From Parahoeflea olei (GTDB lineage: Bacteria > Pseudomonadota > Alphaproteobacteria > Rhizobiales > Rhizobiaceae): a stretch of DNA of 64,000 nt. Position 1 is the first letter of the stretch; each line of letters begins with the position of its first letter. The notes under the pieces were generated by a model. That model saw only the letters and a list, made by a program, of their open reading frames with translations. It had not been told where the DNA came from and did not search any database. Positions 17,212 to 26,117 of the stretch are shown piece by piece. Location of the stretch: assembly GCF_001703635.1 (NCBI RefSeq), contig NZ_LQZT01000049.1, positions 96,140-160,139 of the forward strand, given 5' to 3'. Both the position numbers and the translations under genes were made by a program.

Positions 17212-17696
17212 GCCGGATTGCTTCGCTGCTGGCAGCGCTGTGGCTCGGTCTCGCCACGGCAGGCGCGGCCTTCGCCTTCAATCCCGACGAGGTGCTCGAC
17301 GATCCGGCGCTCGAGGCGCGGGCGCGCACGCTCTCGCTCGAATTCCGATGCCTCGTCTGCCAGAACCAGTCGATCGACGATTCCAATGCCGAGCTTGCCC
17401 GCGACCTGAGGCTTCTGGTGCGCGAGCGGCTTGTGGCCGGCGACACCGACCAGCAGGTGATCGACTATGTCGTCTCCCGCTATGGTGAATTCGTGCTGCT
17501 CAAGCCGCGGTTCTCGGTGCGCACGGTGCTGCTCTGGGGCGCGCCGGTGGCGATTCTCCTGATCGGCGCGGGGGTGATGGTGGCCGCCAGCCGCAAACGC
17601 GCGGGCGCAGCCGCCGCGACCTCGGCCGACGGTCTCTCCGACGCCGAACGCGCCGAGCTCGCGAAACTGTTGAAAGACCGTGACCGCCAAGCCTGA
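17208..17696 (+). CDS. ccmH: Cytochrome c maturation protein CcmH (CycL)
   Basis: CcmH is the thioredoxin-like thiol reductant that keeps the apocytochrome CxxCH cysteines reduced for heme attachment. The 162-residue protein has a signal peptide (to AFAF), the redox motif RCLVCQNQSIDDSNA with Cys48 and Cys51, and a C-terminal membrane helix at about residues 104-124. Rhizobial CcmH proteins are of this short type, with the TPR function in CcmI. The ATG overlaps the ccmF stop. It closes the ccmIEFH operon. Confidence 0.94.
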   Translation: MSRIASLLAALWLGLATAGAAFAFNPDEVLDDPALEARARTLSLEFRCLVCQNQSIDDSNAELARDLRLLVRERLVAGDTDQQVIDYVVSRYGEFVLLKPRFSVRTVLLWGAPVAILLIGAGVMVAASRKRAGAAAATSADGLSDAERAELAKLLKDRDRQA

Positions 17697-17733
17697 TAGG
17701 ATCCTCTCCAGTCGGTAACGAGAGGGAGAGATC

Positions 17734-18963
17734 ATGACGGCACGGACGATCAAGGCGGAATTCGACGGCCATTCCGGCGCCAAACTCGCAGCCCGGCTCG
17801 ATATCCCGGCGGGCGAGACCCGGGCCTGGGCGCTGTTTGCCCATTGCTTCACCTGCTCGAAGGATTCGCTTGCGGCCAGGCGCATCTCGGGCGAACTGGC
17901 GCGCGCCGGCATCGCCGTGATGCGCTTCGACTTCACCGGGCTCGGCTCGAGCGAGGGCGAATTCGCCTCGACCAATTTCTCCTCCAATGTCGAAGACCTG
18001 CGCGCCGCAGCCCAGTGGCTGGAGGCGCATCACGAGGCACCGCAGATCCTTGTCGGGCATTCGCTCGGCGGCGCCGCGGTGCTGTCGGTGGCGGGCGACC
18101 TGGCCTCGGTGAAGGCGGTGGTCACAATCGGCGCGCCGTCCGAGCCTGACCACGTGATCCGTCATTTCCGCGCGCAGGCAGACGAAATCGAGGCGCGCGG
18201 CGAGGCCGAGGTCGATCTCGCCGGCCGCACCTTCACCATCCGGCGGCAGTTCGTGGAGGACCTTGACGCCACGCGCCTGGCCGGGCGCATCCGCGCGATG
18301 AGGAAGGCGCTGCTGGTCATGCACGCGCCGCGCGACGAACTGGTCGGCATCGACAATGCCTCCGCCATCTTTCTTGCGGCCAGACACCCGAAGAGCTTCG
18401 TCTCGCTCGATGACGCCGATCATCTGCTCACGCGCGCCGACGACGCCAATTACGTGGCCGGCGTCATCGCCTCCTGGGCCGCGCGCTATCTGCCGGCCGA
18501 TCCGCCGCGCAGCGAGGCCGACACGGTCGAAGACGTCGTGGTGGGCGAAACCGGGCAGGGGCGCTTCCAGGTCGCGATCCAGGCCGGCCGCCACCGGCTG
18601 ATGGGGGATGAACCCGTCGATGTGGGCGGCGCCGACACCGGACCCTCGCCCTATGACCTGCTCTCGGCCGCGCTCGGCGCCTGCACCGCCATGACGCTCA
18701 GGATGTATGCGCAGCACAAGCAGATCGATCTTGGCAGGGTCACCGTGACCGTGCGCCACGCCAAGGTGCATGCGAAGGACTGTCTCGACTGCACCGAGGC
18801 GGAGCGGGCGGGCGGCAGCAAGATCGACCGCTTCGAGCGGGTGATCGCGGTGGATGGCGGCGTGCCGGAAGGGCTGTCGGACAAGATCACCGAAATTGCC
18901 GGAAAATGCCCGGTTCACAAGACGATGGCGCATGGCGCCAAGGTGGTCACCAGGCTCGCCTGA
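17734..18963 (+). CDS. Bifunctional alpha/beta hydrolase-OsmC family protein
   Basis: This 409-residue protein fuses an N-terminal alpha/beta hydrolase (about residues 1-255) with a C-terminal OsmC domain (about 265-409). The hydrolase has the nucleophile elbow GHSLGG, a family-typical FAHCFTCSKD and a late DDADHLL histidine. The OsmC part has LGACTAMTLRMYA and GKCPVHKT, whose two cysteines are the usual peroxidatic pair of OsmC/Ohr-type thiol peroxidases. The fusion is known in proteobacteria; the hydrolase substrate is not known. AGAGGGAGAG gives a strong ribosome binding site. It lies between ccmH and degP and may belong to an envelope or oxidative-stress group. Confidence 0.88.
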   Translation: MTARTIKAEFDGHSGAKLAARLDIPAGETRAWALFAHCFTCSKDSLAARRISGELARAGIAVMRFDFTGLGSSEGEFASTNFSSNVEDLRAAAQWLEAHHEAPQILVGHSLGGAAVLSVAGDLASVKAVVTIGAPSEPDHVIRHFRAQADEIEARGEAEVDLAGRTFTIRRQFVEDLDATRLAGRIRAMRKALLVMHAPRDELVGIDNASAIFLAARHPKSFVSLDDADHLLTRADDANYVAGVIASWAARYLPADPPRSEADTVEDVVVGETGQGRFQVAIQAGRHRLMGDEPVDVGGADTGPSPYDLLSAALGACTAMTLRMYAQHKQIDLGRVTVTVRHAKVHAKDCLDCTEAERAGGSKIDRFERVIAVDGGVPEGLSDKITEIAGKCPVHKTMAHGAKVVTRLA

Positions 18964-19032
18964 CGCGCCGAAATTTCCAATTATGGCAAGGACATGACGG
19001 GGATTATTACAAAGGTTTAATGATCCGGAAAG

Positions 19033-19059
19033 CTTGCAGTAAGACGCGACGCCCTATCT
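19033..19059 (+). promoter_or_regulatory. Putative heat-shock (RpoH-type) promoter of degP
   Basis: CTTGCA (19033-19038), a 15-base spacer and CTATCT inside CCCTATCT (19052-19059) lie about 50 bases upstream of the degP start. The CTTG...CCTAT arrangement resembles promoters read by alphaproteobacterial RpoH. The match is imperfect and use by RpoH is inference, although degP genes are commonly stress-induced. Confidence 0.35.
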
Positions 19060-19109
19060 CTACCTCCAGAGCCGCTGAGCCGGCCGACGCAAACAACAGA
19101 GGTTGAGAC

Positions 19110-20672
19110 ATGTCGAACACCCCCCGCAAGTTTCCCAAGCGCTTCCTGACCACGACCGCGATCGCGGGCGTTGCCGCTGCCTTGCTCGCCACCGGCGTGC
19201 CCGCGCCGATTTCCAACGCGTTTGCCGATGCCGTGCGCGTCGAGGCCCCGCAGGCGCCGAGCTTCGCTGATGTGGTCGCGGCGGTTTCGCCCGCCGTGGT
19301 TTCGGTGCGCGTCCAGGCCGAGACCCAGCCGGTCTCCAATGACGGCCCGTTCAGCTTCGATTTCAACGGCCGCGGCTTCGACGACCTGCCCGACGACCAT
19401 CCGATGAAGAAGTTTTTCGACCAGTTCAGCCGTGGTTTCGGCGACAAGCGCGGCCACGACGACCGCCGCGCCGAGCGCGACCGCCGCGGTCCGGACAGCA
19501 AGCGTCACGGCCGGGTGCGCCCGGTCAGCCAGGGATCCGGCTTTTTCATCTCCGAGGACGGATACCTGGTGACCAACAACCACGTGGTGGAAGACGGCTC
19601 GGCTTTCACCGTGATCATGGATGACGGCACCGAACTCGACGCCAAGCTCGTCGGCCGCGACAGCCGCACCGACCTGGCCCTGCTCAAGGTCGAGGAAGCG
19701 CGCAAGTTCGTCTATGTCGATTTCGCCGACGACTCCAAGGTGCGTGTCGGCGACTGGGTGGTTGCCGTGGGCAACCCGTTCGGCCTCGGCGGCAGCGTGA
19801 CCGCAGGCATCGTCTCCGCCCGTGGCCGCGACATCGGCGCCGGTCCCTATGACGACTTCATCCAGGTGGACGCCGCCGTCAACCGCGGCAATTCGGGCGG
19901 CCCGACCTTCAACCTCAACGGCGAAGTGATCGGCATCAACACCGCCATCTTCTCGCCGTCGGGCGGCAATGTCGGCATCGCCTTTGCCATCCCGGCTTCG
20001 ACCGCCCGCACGGTGATCGCCGACCTGATGAAGAACGGTTCGGTCGAACGCGGCTGGCTCGGCGTGCAGATCCAGCCGGTGACGGCGGACATCGCCGAAT
20101 CGCTCGGCCTGTCGGGAGAGAACGGCGCGATCGTGGCCGAACCGCAGAAGGACACGCCTGCCGAGAAGGCCGGCATCAAGGCCGGTGACGTGGTGACCGC
20201 CGTCAATAGCGACACCGTCAAGGGGCCGCGTGAACTCGCCAAGATGATCGCGGGCTTCGACCCCGGCGAGAAGGTGGACATCACCGTGTGGCGCAACGGC
20301 AAGAGCGAGACCATCAAGGTCGAACTCGGCGCGCTGCCGACCGAAACCGCCGCAGTCTCGCAGGACGGGGAGCAGGCGCCCTCGACGCCCCAGGCTGAAG
20401 ACACGCTCGACAGCTTCGGCCTGACCGTGGTGCCGGCCGAAACCGGCGACGGGCTGGTGATCACCGCGGTCGAGCCCGACAGCGCCGCCGACGAGCGCGG
20501 CCTGCGTGCCGGCGACGTGATCATCGCGGTCAACAACCAGGACGTGAAGAATGCCGCCGATGTGGTGAGCATCATCGACAATGCCGCCAAGGATGGCCGC
20601 AAGGCCGCCCTGTTCCAGGTGGAAAACGACAACCGTTCGCGGTTCGTCGCGCTGCCGATCGACCAGGGCTGA
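19110..20672 (+). CDS. degP: Periplasmic serine protease/chaperone DegP (Do family)
   Basis: DegP degrades or refolds damaged envelope proteins. The 520-residue protein has an N-terminal signal peptide (about residues 1-35), a trypsin-like domain with catalytic triad His158 (NNHVVED), Asp188 (DSRTDLALL) and Ser262 (NRGNSGGP), and two PDZ domains (about 305-395 and 425-510). A charged insert at about 105-135 (HDDRRAERDRRG) in the LA-loop region is typical of rhizobial DegP1. GAGGTTGAG precedes the ATG. Two hairpins follow the stop, separating it from the downstream regulator. Confidence 0.95.
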   Translation: MSNTPRKFPKRFLTTTAIAGVAAALLATGVPAPISNAFADAVRVEAPQAPSFADVVAAVSPAVVSVRVQAETQPVSNDGPFSFDFNGRGFDDLPDDHPMKKFFDQFSRGFGDKRGHDDRRAERDRRGPDSKRHGRVRPVSQGSGFFISEDGYLVTNNHVVEDGSAFTVIMDDGTELDAKLVGRDSRTDLALLKVEEARKFVYVDFADDSKVRVGDWVVAVGNPFGLGGSVTAGIVSARGRDIGAGPYDDFIQVDAAVNRGNSGGPTFNLNGEVIGINTAIFSPSGGNVGIAFAIPASTARTVIADLMKNGSVERGWLGVQIQPVTADIAESLGLSGENGAIVAEPQKDTPAEKAGIKAGDVVTAVNSDTVKGPRELAKMIAGFDPGEKVDITVWRNGKSETIKVELGALPTETAAVSQDGEQAPSTPQAEDTLDSFGLTVVPAETGDGLVITAVEPDSAADERGLRAGDVIIAVNNQDVKNAADVVSIIDNAAKDGRKAALFQVENDNRSRFVALPIDQG

Positions 20673-20693
20673 GGACGGCCTGAGCGAACACTT

Positions 20694-20757
20694 CCGGATC
20701 GTGCCTGTCACGATCCGGGTGTAAAGACGCGGCGGACTTACCCCCAGTCCGCCGCGT
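20694..20757 (+). terminator. Double hairpin terminator after degP
   Basis: Two perfect inverted repeats follow the degP stop codon: a 10-base-pair stem (20694-20703 with 20709-20718, loop of five) and a 12-base-pair GC-rich stem (20727-20738 with 20746-20757, loop of seven), the second followed by TTTGCAT. This probably ends degP transcription before the next two-component operon. Confidence 0.65.
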
Positions 20758-20860
20758 TTGCATATCCGGATGGCAAGACTTGCGAGTGGAGTTGGAAAGG
20801 ATGCATGGTCAGGACATACATGGCGGGTCTGCACCCGCACCGGGCATCAGGAATGCATCC

Positions 20861-21538
20861 ATGAAGATTCTCATCATCGAAGACGATCTGGAGACCGCCG
20901 CCTATCTCTCCAAGGCGTTTCGCGAGGCGGGCATCACCGTCGATCACGCCAGCGACGGCGACTCGGGCTTCTTCCTCGCTTCCGAAAACAGTTACGACGC
21001 GCTGGTGGTGGACCGGATGCTGCCCAAGCGCGACGGCTTGTCGATCATCGCCGAATTGCGTGCCAAGGGCGACGACACGCCGGCGCTGATCCTGTCGGCG
21101 CTCGGCCAGGTCGACGACCGGGTGACCGGCCTGCGCGCTGGCGGCGACGATTATCTCACCAAACCCTACGCCTTCTCGGAGCTTCTGGCCCGGATCGAGG
21201 TGCTCGGCCGCCGCAAGGGCGGACGCGAGCAGGAAACCACCTACCGGGTCGGCGACCTCGAACTCGACCGCCTGAGCCACGAGGTGCGCCGCGCCGGCCA
21301 GCCGATTCCGCTGCAGCCGCGCGAATACCGTCTGCTCGAATATCTGATGAAGAATGCCGGCCAGGTGGTGACCCGCACCATGCTGCTCGAGCATGTCTGG
21401 GACTATCATTTCGATCCGCAGACCAATGTCATCGACGTGCATATCTCGCGGCTCAGGTCGAAGATCGAGAAGGATTTCGGCGAGCCGCTGCTCAGGACCG
21501 TGCGCGGTGCGGGCTACATGATGAAAGCCGGAGGATAA
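20861..21538 (+). CDS. OmpR-family response regulator
   Basis: This 225-residue protein has a receiver domain (acidic EDD at residues 7-9, phosphoacceptor Asp51 in VVDRMLPKRDG, Lys in TKPYAFSE) and a winged-helix DNA-binding domain ending VRGAGYMMK. An unrelated upstream extension to 20780 has no domain similarity, so I start at MKILIIEDD. It pairs with the sensor kinase that begins eight bases after its stop. Two-component genes at this spot between degP and glnE are common in rhizobia. The regulated genes are unknown; nearby degP and glnE are possible but unproven. Confidence 0.85.
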   Translation: MKILIIEDDLETAAYLSKAFREAGITVDHASDGDSGFFLASENSYDALVVDRMLPKRDGLSIIAELRAKGDDTPALILSALGQVDDRVTGLRAGGDDYLTKPYAFSELLARIEVLGRRKGGREQETTYRVGDLELDRLSHEVRRAGQPIPLQPREYRLLEYLMKNAGQVVTRTMLLEHVWDYHFDPQTNVIDVHISRLRSKIEKDFGEPLLRTVRGAGYMMKAGG

Positions 21539-21545
21539 GGCCTCC

Positions 21546-22244
21546 ATGTCCCGCCTGCGCGCCATGCTGTCGACGACCGCCGTCAGGCTGTCGGCCCTCT
21601 ATCTCGTGCTGTTCGCGCTCTGCGCCGTGGCGCTGGTGTTCTATGTCACCGCGATTTCCGAAGGCATGCAGCGCGACCGCACCCAGAGCGCCATTGCCGA
21701 CGAATTGCGCATCGTCGCCGGCGCCTATCGCGGCGGCGGCGTGGCGGGGCTGGTGCGCATCATCGAGCGGCGATCGCGCCAGCCCGGCGCCAATCTCTAC
21801 GCCATTGCCTCGCCGGTGGGCGACCTGATCGCCGGCAATATCTCCTCGCTGCAACCCGGCGTGCTCGACGAGCAGGGCTGGACGCTTGTGCCGTTCCGCT
21901 ACCAGCGCATCGGCGATGTCGAGGCGGAGGATCACCGCGCGCTGGCCCAGGTGGTGTTCCTGCCCAACGGCATGCGGCTGATGGTGGGCCGCGACATCGG
22001 CGAGCGCGAGCAGGTGCGCGGCCTGGTGCGCCAGGCGCTGGTGATTGCGCTCGCGATCATGTTGGCGGGTCACATGGCGGGGGAAGCCGATCCGCTTGAC
22101 CGGCTGCGCGCCTATGGTTCTTCGTCGGCCGCCGCGCGCTCAAGCGCATCGACCACATGTCGAATGCCAGCAAGAAGATCCTGGCCGGCGATCTCTCGCA
22201 ACGCCTGCCGGTCAATGGCTCGGGCGATGAGTTCGACCGGCTGA
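21546..22244 (+). pseudogene. Sensor histidine kinase, N-terminal part (frameshifted)
   Basis: This frame encodes the sensor half of a CpxA/QseC-like kinase: a membrane helix at about residues 14-35, a periplasmic domain to about 160 and the beginning of the second membrane helix (VIALAIMLAG). It then departs from the family into GHMAGEADPLDRLRAYGSSS and ends at 22244. The expected continuation (WFFVGRRALKRIDHM) is present in another frame from about 22113. About 44 bases at 22069-22112 stand where roughly 12 would be expected, so a net gain of about 32 bases appears to have shifted the frame and destroyed the second membrane helix. Either the kinase is broken or the assembly has an error here. 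Confidence 0.75.
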
Positions 22245-22981
22245 GCCTGTCGCTCAACACCATGCTCGGCCGCATCGAGCGGCTGAACGAGGGGCTTCGC
22301 CAGGTCTCCGACAACATCGCCCACGACCTCAAGACGCCGCTCACGCGCCTCAGGAACCGCGCGGAAGCCGCGCTTGCCGACGATGGCGGGCCGGACGCCC
22401 AGCGCCAGGCGCTTGAGCAGATGATCGCCGACAGCGACCAGCTGATCCGCACCTTCAACGCGCTTCTGATGATCAGTCGGGTGGAGGCGGGCTCCTCGAC
22501 CGCGCAGATGAGCGATGTCGATCTCTCGGGCCTTGCCGCCGATGCCGCCGAACTCTATGAACCGCTGGCCGAGGAAGAGGGGATTTCGCTCGTCTCCCGG
22601 ATCGAACCTGGCCTGTCGATGCGCGGCAACCGCGAGCTTCTGGCCCAGGCGCTCTCGAACCTGATCGACAATGCCGTCAAATATGCCGATTGCGGGCAGG
22701 AGCCGCAGATCGCCGTCACGCTTGCGCGCGTGCGCGACGAACTGCACCTCTCGGTCACCGATACCGGCCCCGGCATTCCCGCCGACCGGCGCGAGGATGT
22801 GGTCAAGCGCTTCGTAAGATTGGATGAAAGCCGTTCAAAACCCGGCACGGGGCTCGGGTTGAGCCTTGTGCAGGCGGTGGCGGCGCTGCATGGTGGGCGT
22901 CTGGAACTAGCGGACGCCCGGCCCGGGACCGGGGAACACCCCGGGCTTGCCGTGACCATGGTGCTGCCGGGGGGGACATGA
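22157..22981 (+). pseudogene. Sensor histidine kinase, C-terminal catalytic part (out of frame)
   Basis: This frame carries the catalytic half of the kinase begun at 21546. It has the end of a HAMP domain (SNASKKILAGDLSQRLPVNG), the phosphorylation site HDLKTPLTRLRNRAE and an ATPase domain with LSNLIDNAVKYA, DTGPGIPA and KPGTGLGLSLV. The frame is open back to a TGA near 22096, and the internal ATG at 22157 could start a soluble 274-residue kinase. No clear ribosome binding site supports that ATG. The last codons overlap the glnE start by four bases, so glnE may depend on translation of this part. Confidence 0.75.
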
Positions 22982-25900
22982 CCGAAACCACACAACCCGG
23001 ATCGCTTGCGGCGCTTGCCGAATGCCCGATCCGCGCGCCGTCGGCCACTGCCGCCAAATCGGCCGCCGCCGACCTGAAGCCGCTTGCCGGCGAGTATCCC
23101 GAAATTGCCGCCGTGCTCGGTGCGGATGGCCCGGCGCGCGAGTTCGTGCTTGCGGCATTGGCGCTGTCGCCGTTCCTGCGCGAGACCGCGATGGCCGATC
23201 CGGCTGCGCTGGCGCTGGCGCTGAGCCGGCCCTGCGCCGACATCCTTGCGGACACCGTCGCCGCCGCCCGCGGCGCCTGGCGCACCGCCGAGGGCGGGCT
23301 TGCCAGCGAAGCCGAGCTGATGCGCACGCTGCGCCAGGCCAAGCGCCGGGCTTCGCTGACACTGGCGCTCAACGATCTCGCCCGGCTGACAAGCGGTCGC
23401 GAGACCACGGCGGCGCTCAGCGATCTCGCCGATGCGGCGCTGGGGGCTGCCTTCGACCACCTGCTGCGGGCGGGCCATGACGCGGGCAAGCTCAAGCTCG
23501 CCGATCCCGAGGCGCCGGGGGAGGGCTCGGGCCTGATCGTGCTCGGCATGGGCAAGCACGGCGCGCGCGAGCTCAACTATTCTTCCGACATCGACATCGT
23601 CGTGTTCTTCGATCCGGAGGCCGGCGTCGTTACCGACCGCGACGAGGTGACCGACGTGTTCGCGCGCATGGTGCGGCGGCTGGTGCGGATCATGCAGGAG
23701 CGCACCGGCGACGGCTATGTGTTCCGCACCGATCTGAGGCTGAGGCCCGACCCGGGCTCGACGCCGCTCGCCTTTCCGGTGGAAGCCGCGCTCAACTATT
23801 ATGAAAGCCGCGGCCAGAACTGGGAGCGTGCTGCCTTCATCAAGGCGCGGCCGGTGGCGGGCGACCTTTTGGCGGGGGAGCGGTTCCTGAAGGACCTGGT
23901 GCCTTTCGTGTTTCGCAAATATCTCGATTTTGCGGCGATCGCGGACATCCATTCGATCAAGCGGCAGATCCACGCCCATCGCGGCTTCGGCGACATCGCG
24001 GTCAAGGGCCACAATGTCAAGCTCGGCCGCGGCGGCATCCGCGAGATCGAATTCTTCGTCCAGACCCAGCAATTGATCGGCGGCGGGCGGTTGCCGCGGC
24101 TGAGGCTGCGCCGCACCGACGAGATGCTGGTGGCGCTTGCGCGCGCCCGCTGGATCGATCCCGCCACCGCGCGCACGCTCGCCGAAAGCTACTGGTACCT
24201 GCGCGATGTCGAGCACCGCATCCAGATGGTGCGCGACGAGCAGACCCACACGCTGCCCGAGACCGAAAGCGAACTCGCCCGCATCGCGCTGATGATGGGC
24301 GAGCCCGACACCAAGAGCTTCGGCGCCACCTATGTGCGCGTGCTGGCGGGCGTCGAACAATGCTACGCCGAGCTGTTCGAAAAGGAAGCCGGGCTGTCGG
24401 GCGGCATGGGCAATCTCGTCTTCACCGGCGAGGACGACGATCCGGGCACGCTCAAGACGCTGGCCGAACTCGGCTTCGAACGTCCGGCCGATATCTCCCG
24501 CATCATCCGCACCTGGCATTACGGCCGCTACCGCGCCACCCAGTCGGTGGAGGCGCGCGAGCGGCTCACCGAACTCACGCCGGAACTTCTGAAGGTGTTC
24601 GGCGCCACCAAGCGCGCCGACGAGGCGCTGATCCGCTTCGACGCCTTCATCTCCGGCCTGCCGGCGGGCATCCAGCTGTTCTCGCTGATCGGCACCAATC
24701 CGGGGCTCCTGTCGCTGATGGTGACGATCATGGCGGCAGCCCCGCGGCTCGCCGAAACAATCGCCCGCAAGCCGCATGTGTTCGACGGCATGCTCGATCC
24801 CGGGCTGATGGCGGAACTGCCCACGCGCGACTATCTCTCCGAACGCCTCAAGGCCTTCCTCGAAGGCGCTGTCGCCTATGAGGACATTCTCGACCGGCTC
24901 CGGATCGTCGCGCTCGAGCAGAAATTCCTGATCGGGGTTCGGCTGCTGACCGGCGCGATCTCGCCGAGCCGGGCGGCGCGCAGCTTCTCGCATCTGGCCG
25001 ATCTCATCATCTCCGAGGCGCTCGACGCGGTGCGCGCCGGCATGGAGGAGGCCCATGGCAAGGTGCCCGGCGGCCGCGCCGCGGTGATCGGCATGGGCAA
25101 GCTCGGCAGCTACGAGCTGACCGCCGGCTCCGATGTCGACATCATCCTGCTGTACGACCACGACCCGGACGCCGAGGAATCCGACGGCCCCAAGCCGCTC
25201 GATCCGGTGCGCTACTACACCCGCATGACGCAGCGGCTGGTGACCGCGCTGTCGGCGCCCACGGCGGAGGGCGTTCTCTACGAGGTCGATCTGAGGCTCC
25301 GGCCGTCCGGCAACAAGGGGCCGGTGGCGACCTCGATCCGCGCCTTCTCGAAATACCAGAGCGAGGAAGCCTGGACCTGGGAGCACATGGCGCTCACCCG
25401 GGCGCGCACGGTGGCGGGCGAGGAGAGCCTGCGCGCGGAAGCCCGCGCGCTGATTGACCAGGTGCTGGCCCGCCCGCGCGACGAGGCCAAGCTGATCGCC
25501 GATCTCACCGAGATGCGCGCGCTGATCGAGGAGGAAAAGCCGCCGCGCGACATCTGGGACGTCAAACTGATCCCGGGCGGGCTGATCGACATCGAATTCA
25601 TCGCCCAGTATCTCTCGCTGAAAGCGCGCGCCGCGGGCTGGCTGCCGGCCAGCGAGGACGACGAGGCCGCGGGCCTGCTCGCCGGCTCCGAGCCGGCACA
25701 GACGCCCCGCGCCAGCCAGGGCGAATGCACCTCCACCGACGCCACGCTCAGGATCCTGGGGCCGGCCGAACTCGGCGAGGAGACGACCGAGGAACTCAGC
25801 CGCGCCCTCGACCTCTGGAGCGGCCACGCCCAGATCGTGCGGCTGTGCACCGAAGGCCCCTTCGACCCCAAACAGGCCCCCGCCGGCCTGATCGACCTTT

Positions 25901-26001
25901 TGACCCGCACCGGCCAGGCGCCGGACTTCCCGAGCCTCGAAGCGGATTTCAAGGCGACGTCCAAGCGGGCGCGGGGGATATTCAAGAGGGTGACGGGGTA
26001 G
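22978..26001 (+). CDS. glnE: Bifunctional glutamine synthetase adenylyltransferase/adenylyl-removing enzyme GlnE
   Basis: GlnE attaches and removes AMP on glutamine synthetase in response to PII state, so it tunes nitrogen assimilation. The 1,007-residue protein has the family's two nucleotidyltransferase-like domains. The first (about residues 183-210) has GMGKHGARELNYSSDIDIV; the second (about 703-730) has GMGKLGSYELTAGSDVDII. The metal-binding Asp-x-Asp pairs are intact in both. Its ATG overlaps the stop of the sensor kinase frame upstream. The length is about normal for rhizobia. It is the last conserved gene before the low-GC accessory zone. Confidence 0.95.
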   Translation: MTETTQPGSLAALAECPIRAPSATAAKSAAADLKPLAGEYPEIAAVLGADGPAREFVLAALALSPFLRETAMADPAALALALSRPCADILADTVAAARGAWRTAEGGLASEAELMRTLRQAKRRASLTLALNDLARLTSGRETTAALSDLADAALGAAFDHLLRAGHDAGKLKLADPEAPGEGSGLIVLGMGKHGARELNYSSDIDIVVFFDPEAGVVTDRDEVTDVFARMVRRLVRIMQERTGDGYVFRTDLRLRPDPGSTPLAFPVEAALNYYESRGQNWERAAFIKARPVAGDLLAGERFLKDLVPFVFRKYLDFAAIADIHSIKRQIHAHRGFGDIAVKGHNVKLGRGGIREIEFFVQTQQLIGGGRLPRLRLRRTDEMLVALARARWIDPATARTLAESYWYLRDVEHRIQMVRDEQTHTLPETESELARIALMMGEPDTKSFGATYVRVLAGVEQCYAELFEKEAGLSGGMGNLVFTGEDDDPGTLKTLAELGFERPADISRIIRTWHYGRYRATQSVEARERLTELTPELLKVFGATKRADEALIRFDAFISGLPAGIQLFSLIGTNPGLLSLMVTIMAAAPRLAETIARKPHVFDGMLDPGLMAELPTRDYLSERLKAFLEGAVAYEDILDRLRIVALEQKFLIGVRLLTGAISPSRAARSFSHLADLIISEALDAVRAGMEEAHGKVPGGRAAVIGMGKLGSYELTAGSDVDIILLYDHDPDAEESDGPKPLDPVRYYTRMTQRLVTALSAPTAEGVLYEVDLRLRPSGNKGPVATSIRAFSKYQSEEAWTWEHMALTRARTVAGEESLRAEARALIDQVLARPRDEAKLIADLTEMRALIEEEKPPRDIWDVKLIPGGLIDIEFIAQYLSLKARAAGWLPASEDDEAAGLLAGSEPAQTPRASQGECTSTDATLRILGPAELGEETTEELSRALDLWSGHAQIVRLCTEGPFDPKQAPAGLIDLLTRTGQAPDFPSLEADFKATSKRARGIFKRVTG

Positions 26002-26117
26002 GGCTCCTGTCTCTCACAACCTGCCATGCTGTTGTGCCGAAGCAGCGCAAGCAGCGTCGAAACGGTGGCGCGCTTTGACCGGCTTGGGCCAGGGTGAAGG
26101 GCGTGGAGCGGTTCGGC

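Noticed and set aside
22555..25827. Minus-strand open frame of 1,090 codons across glnE
   Set aside because: It is a mirror frame of GC-rich coding DNA: Arg/Gly/His/Ala-rich, with no motifs. glnE on the other strand is unambiguous.
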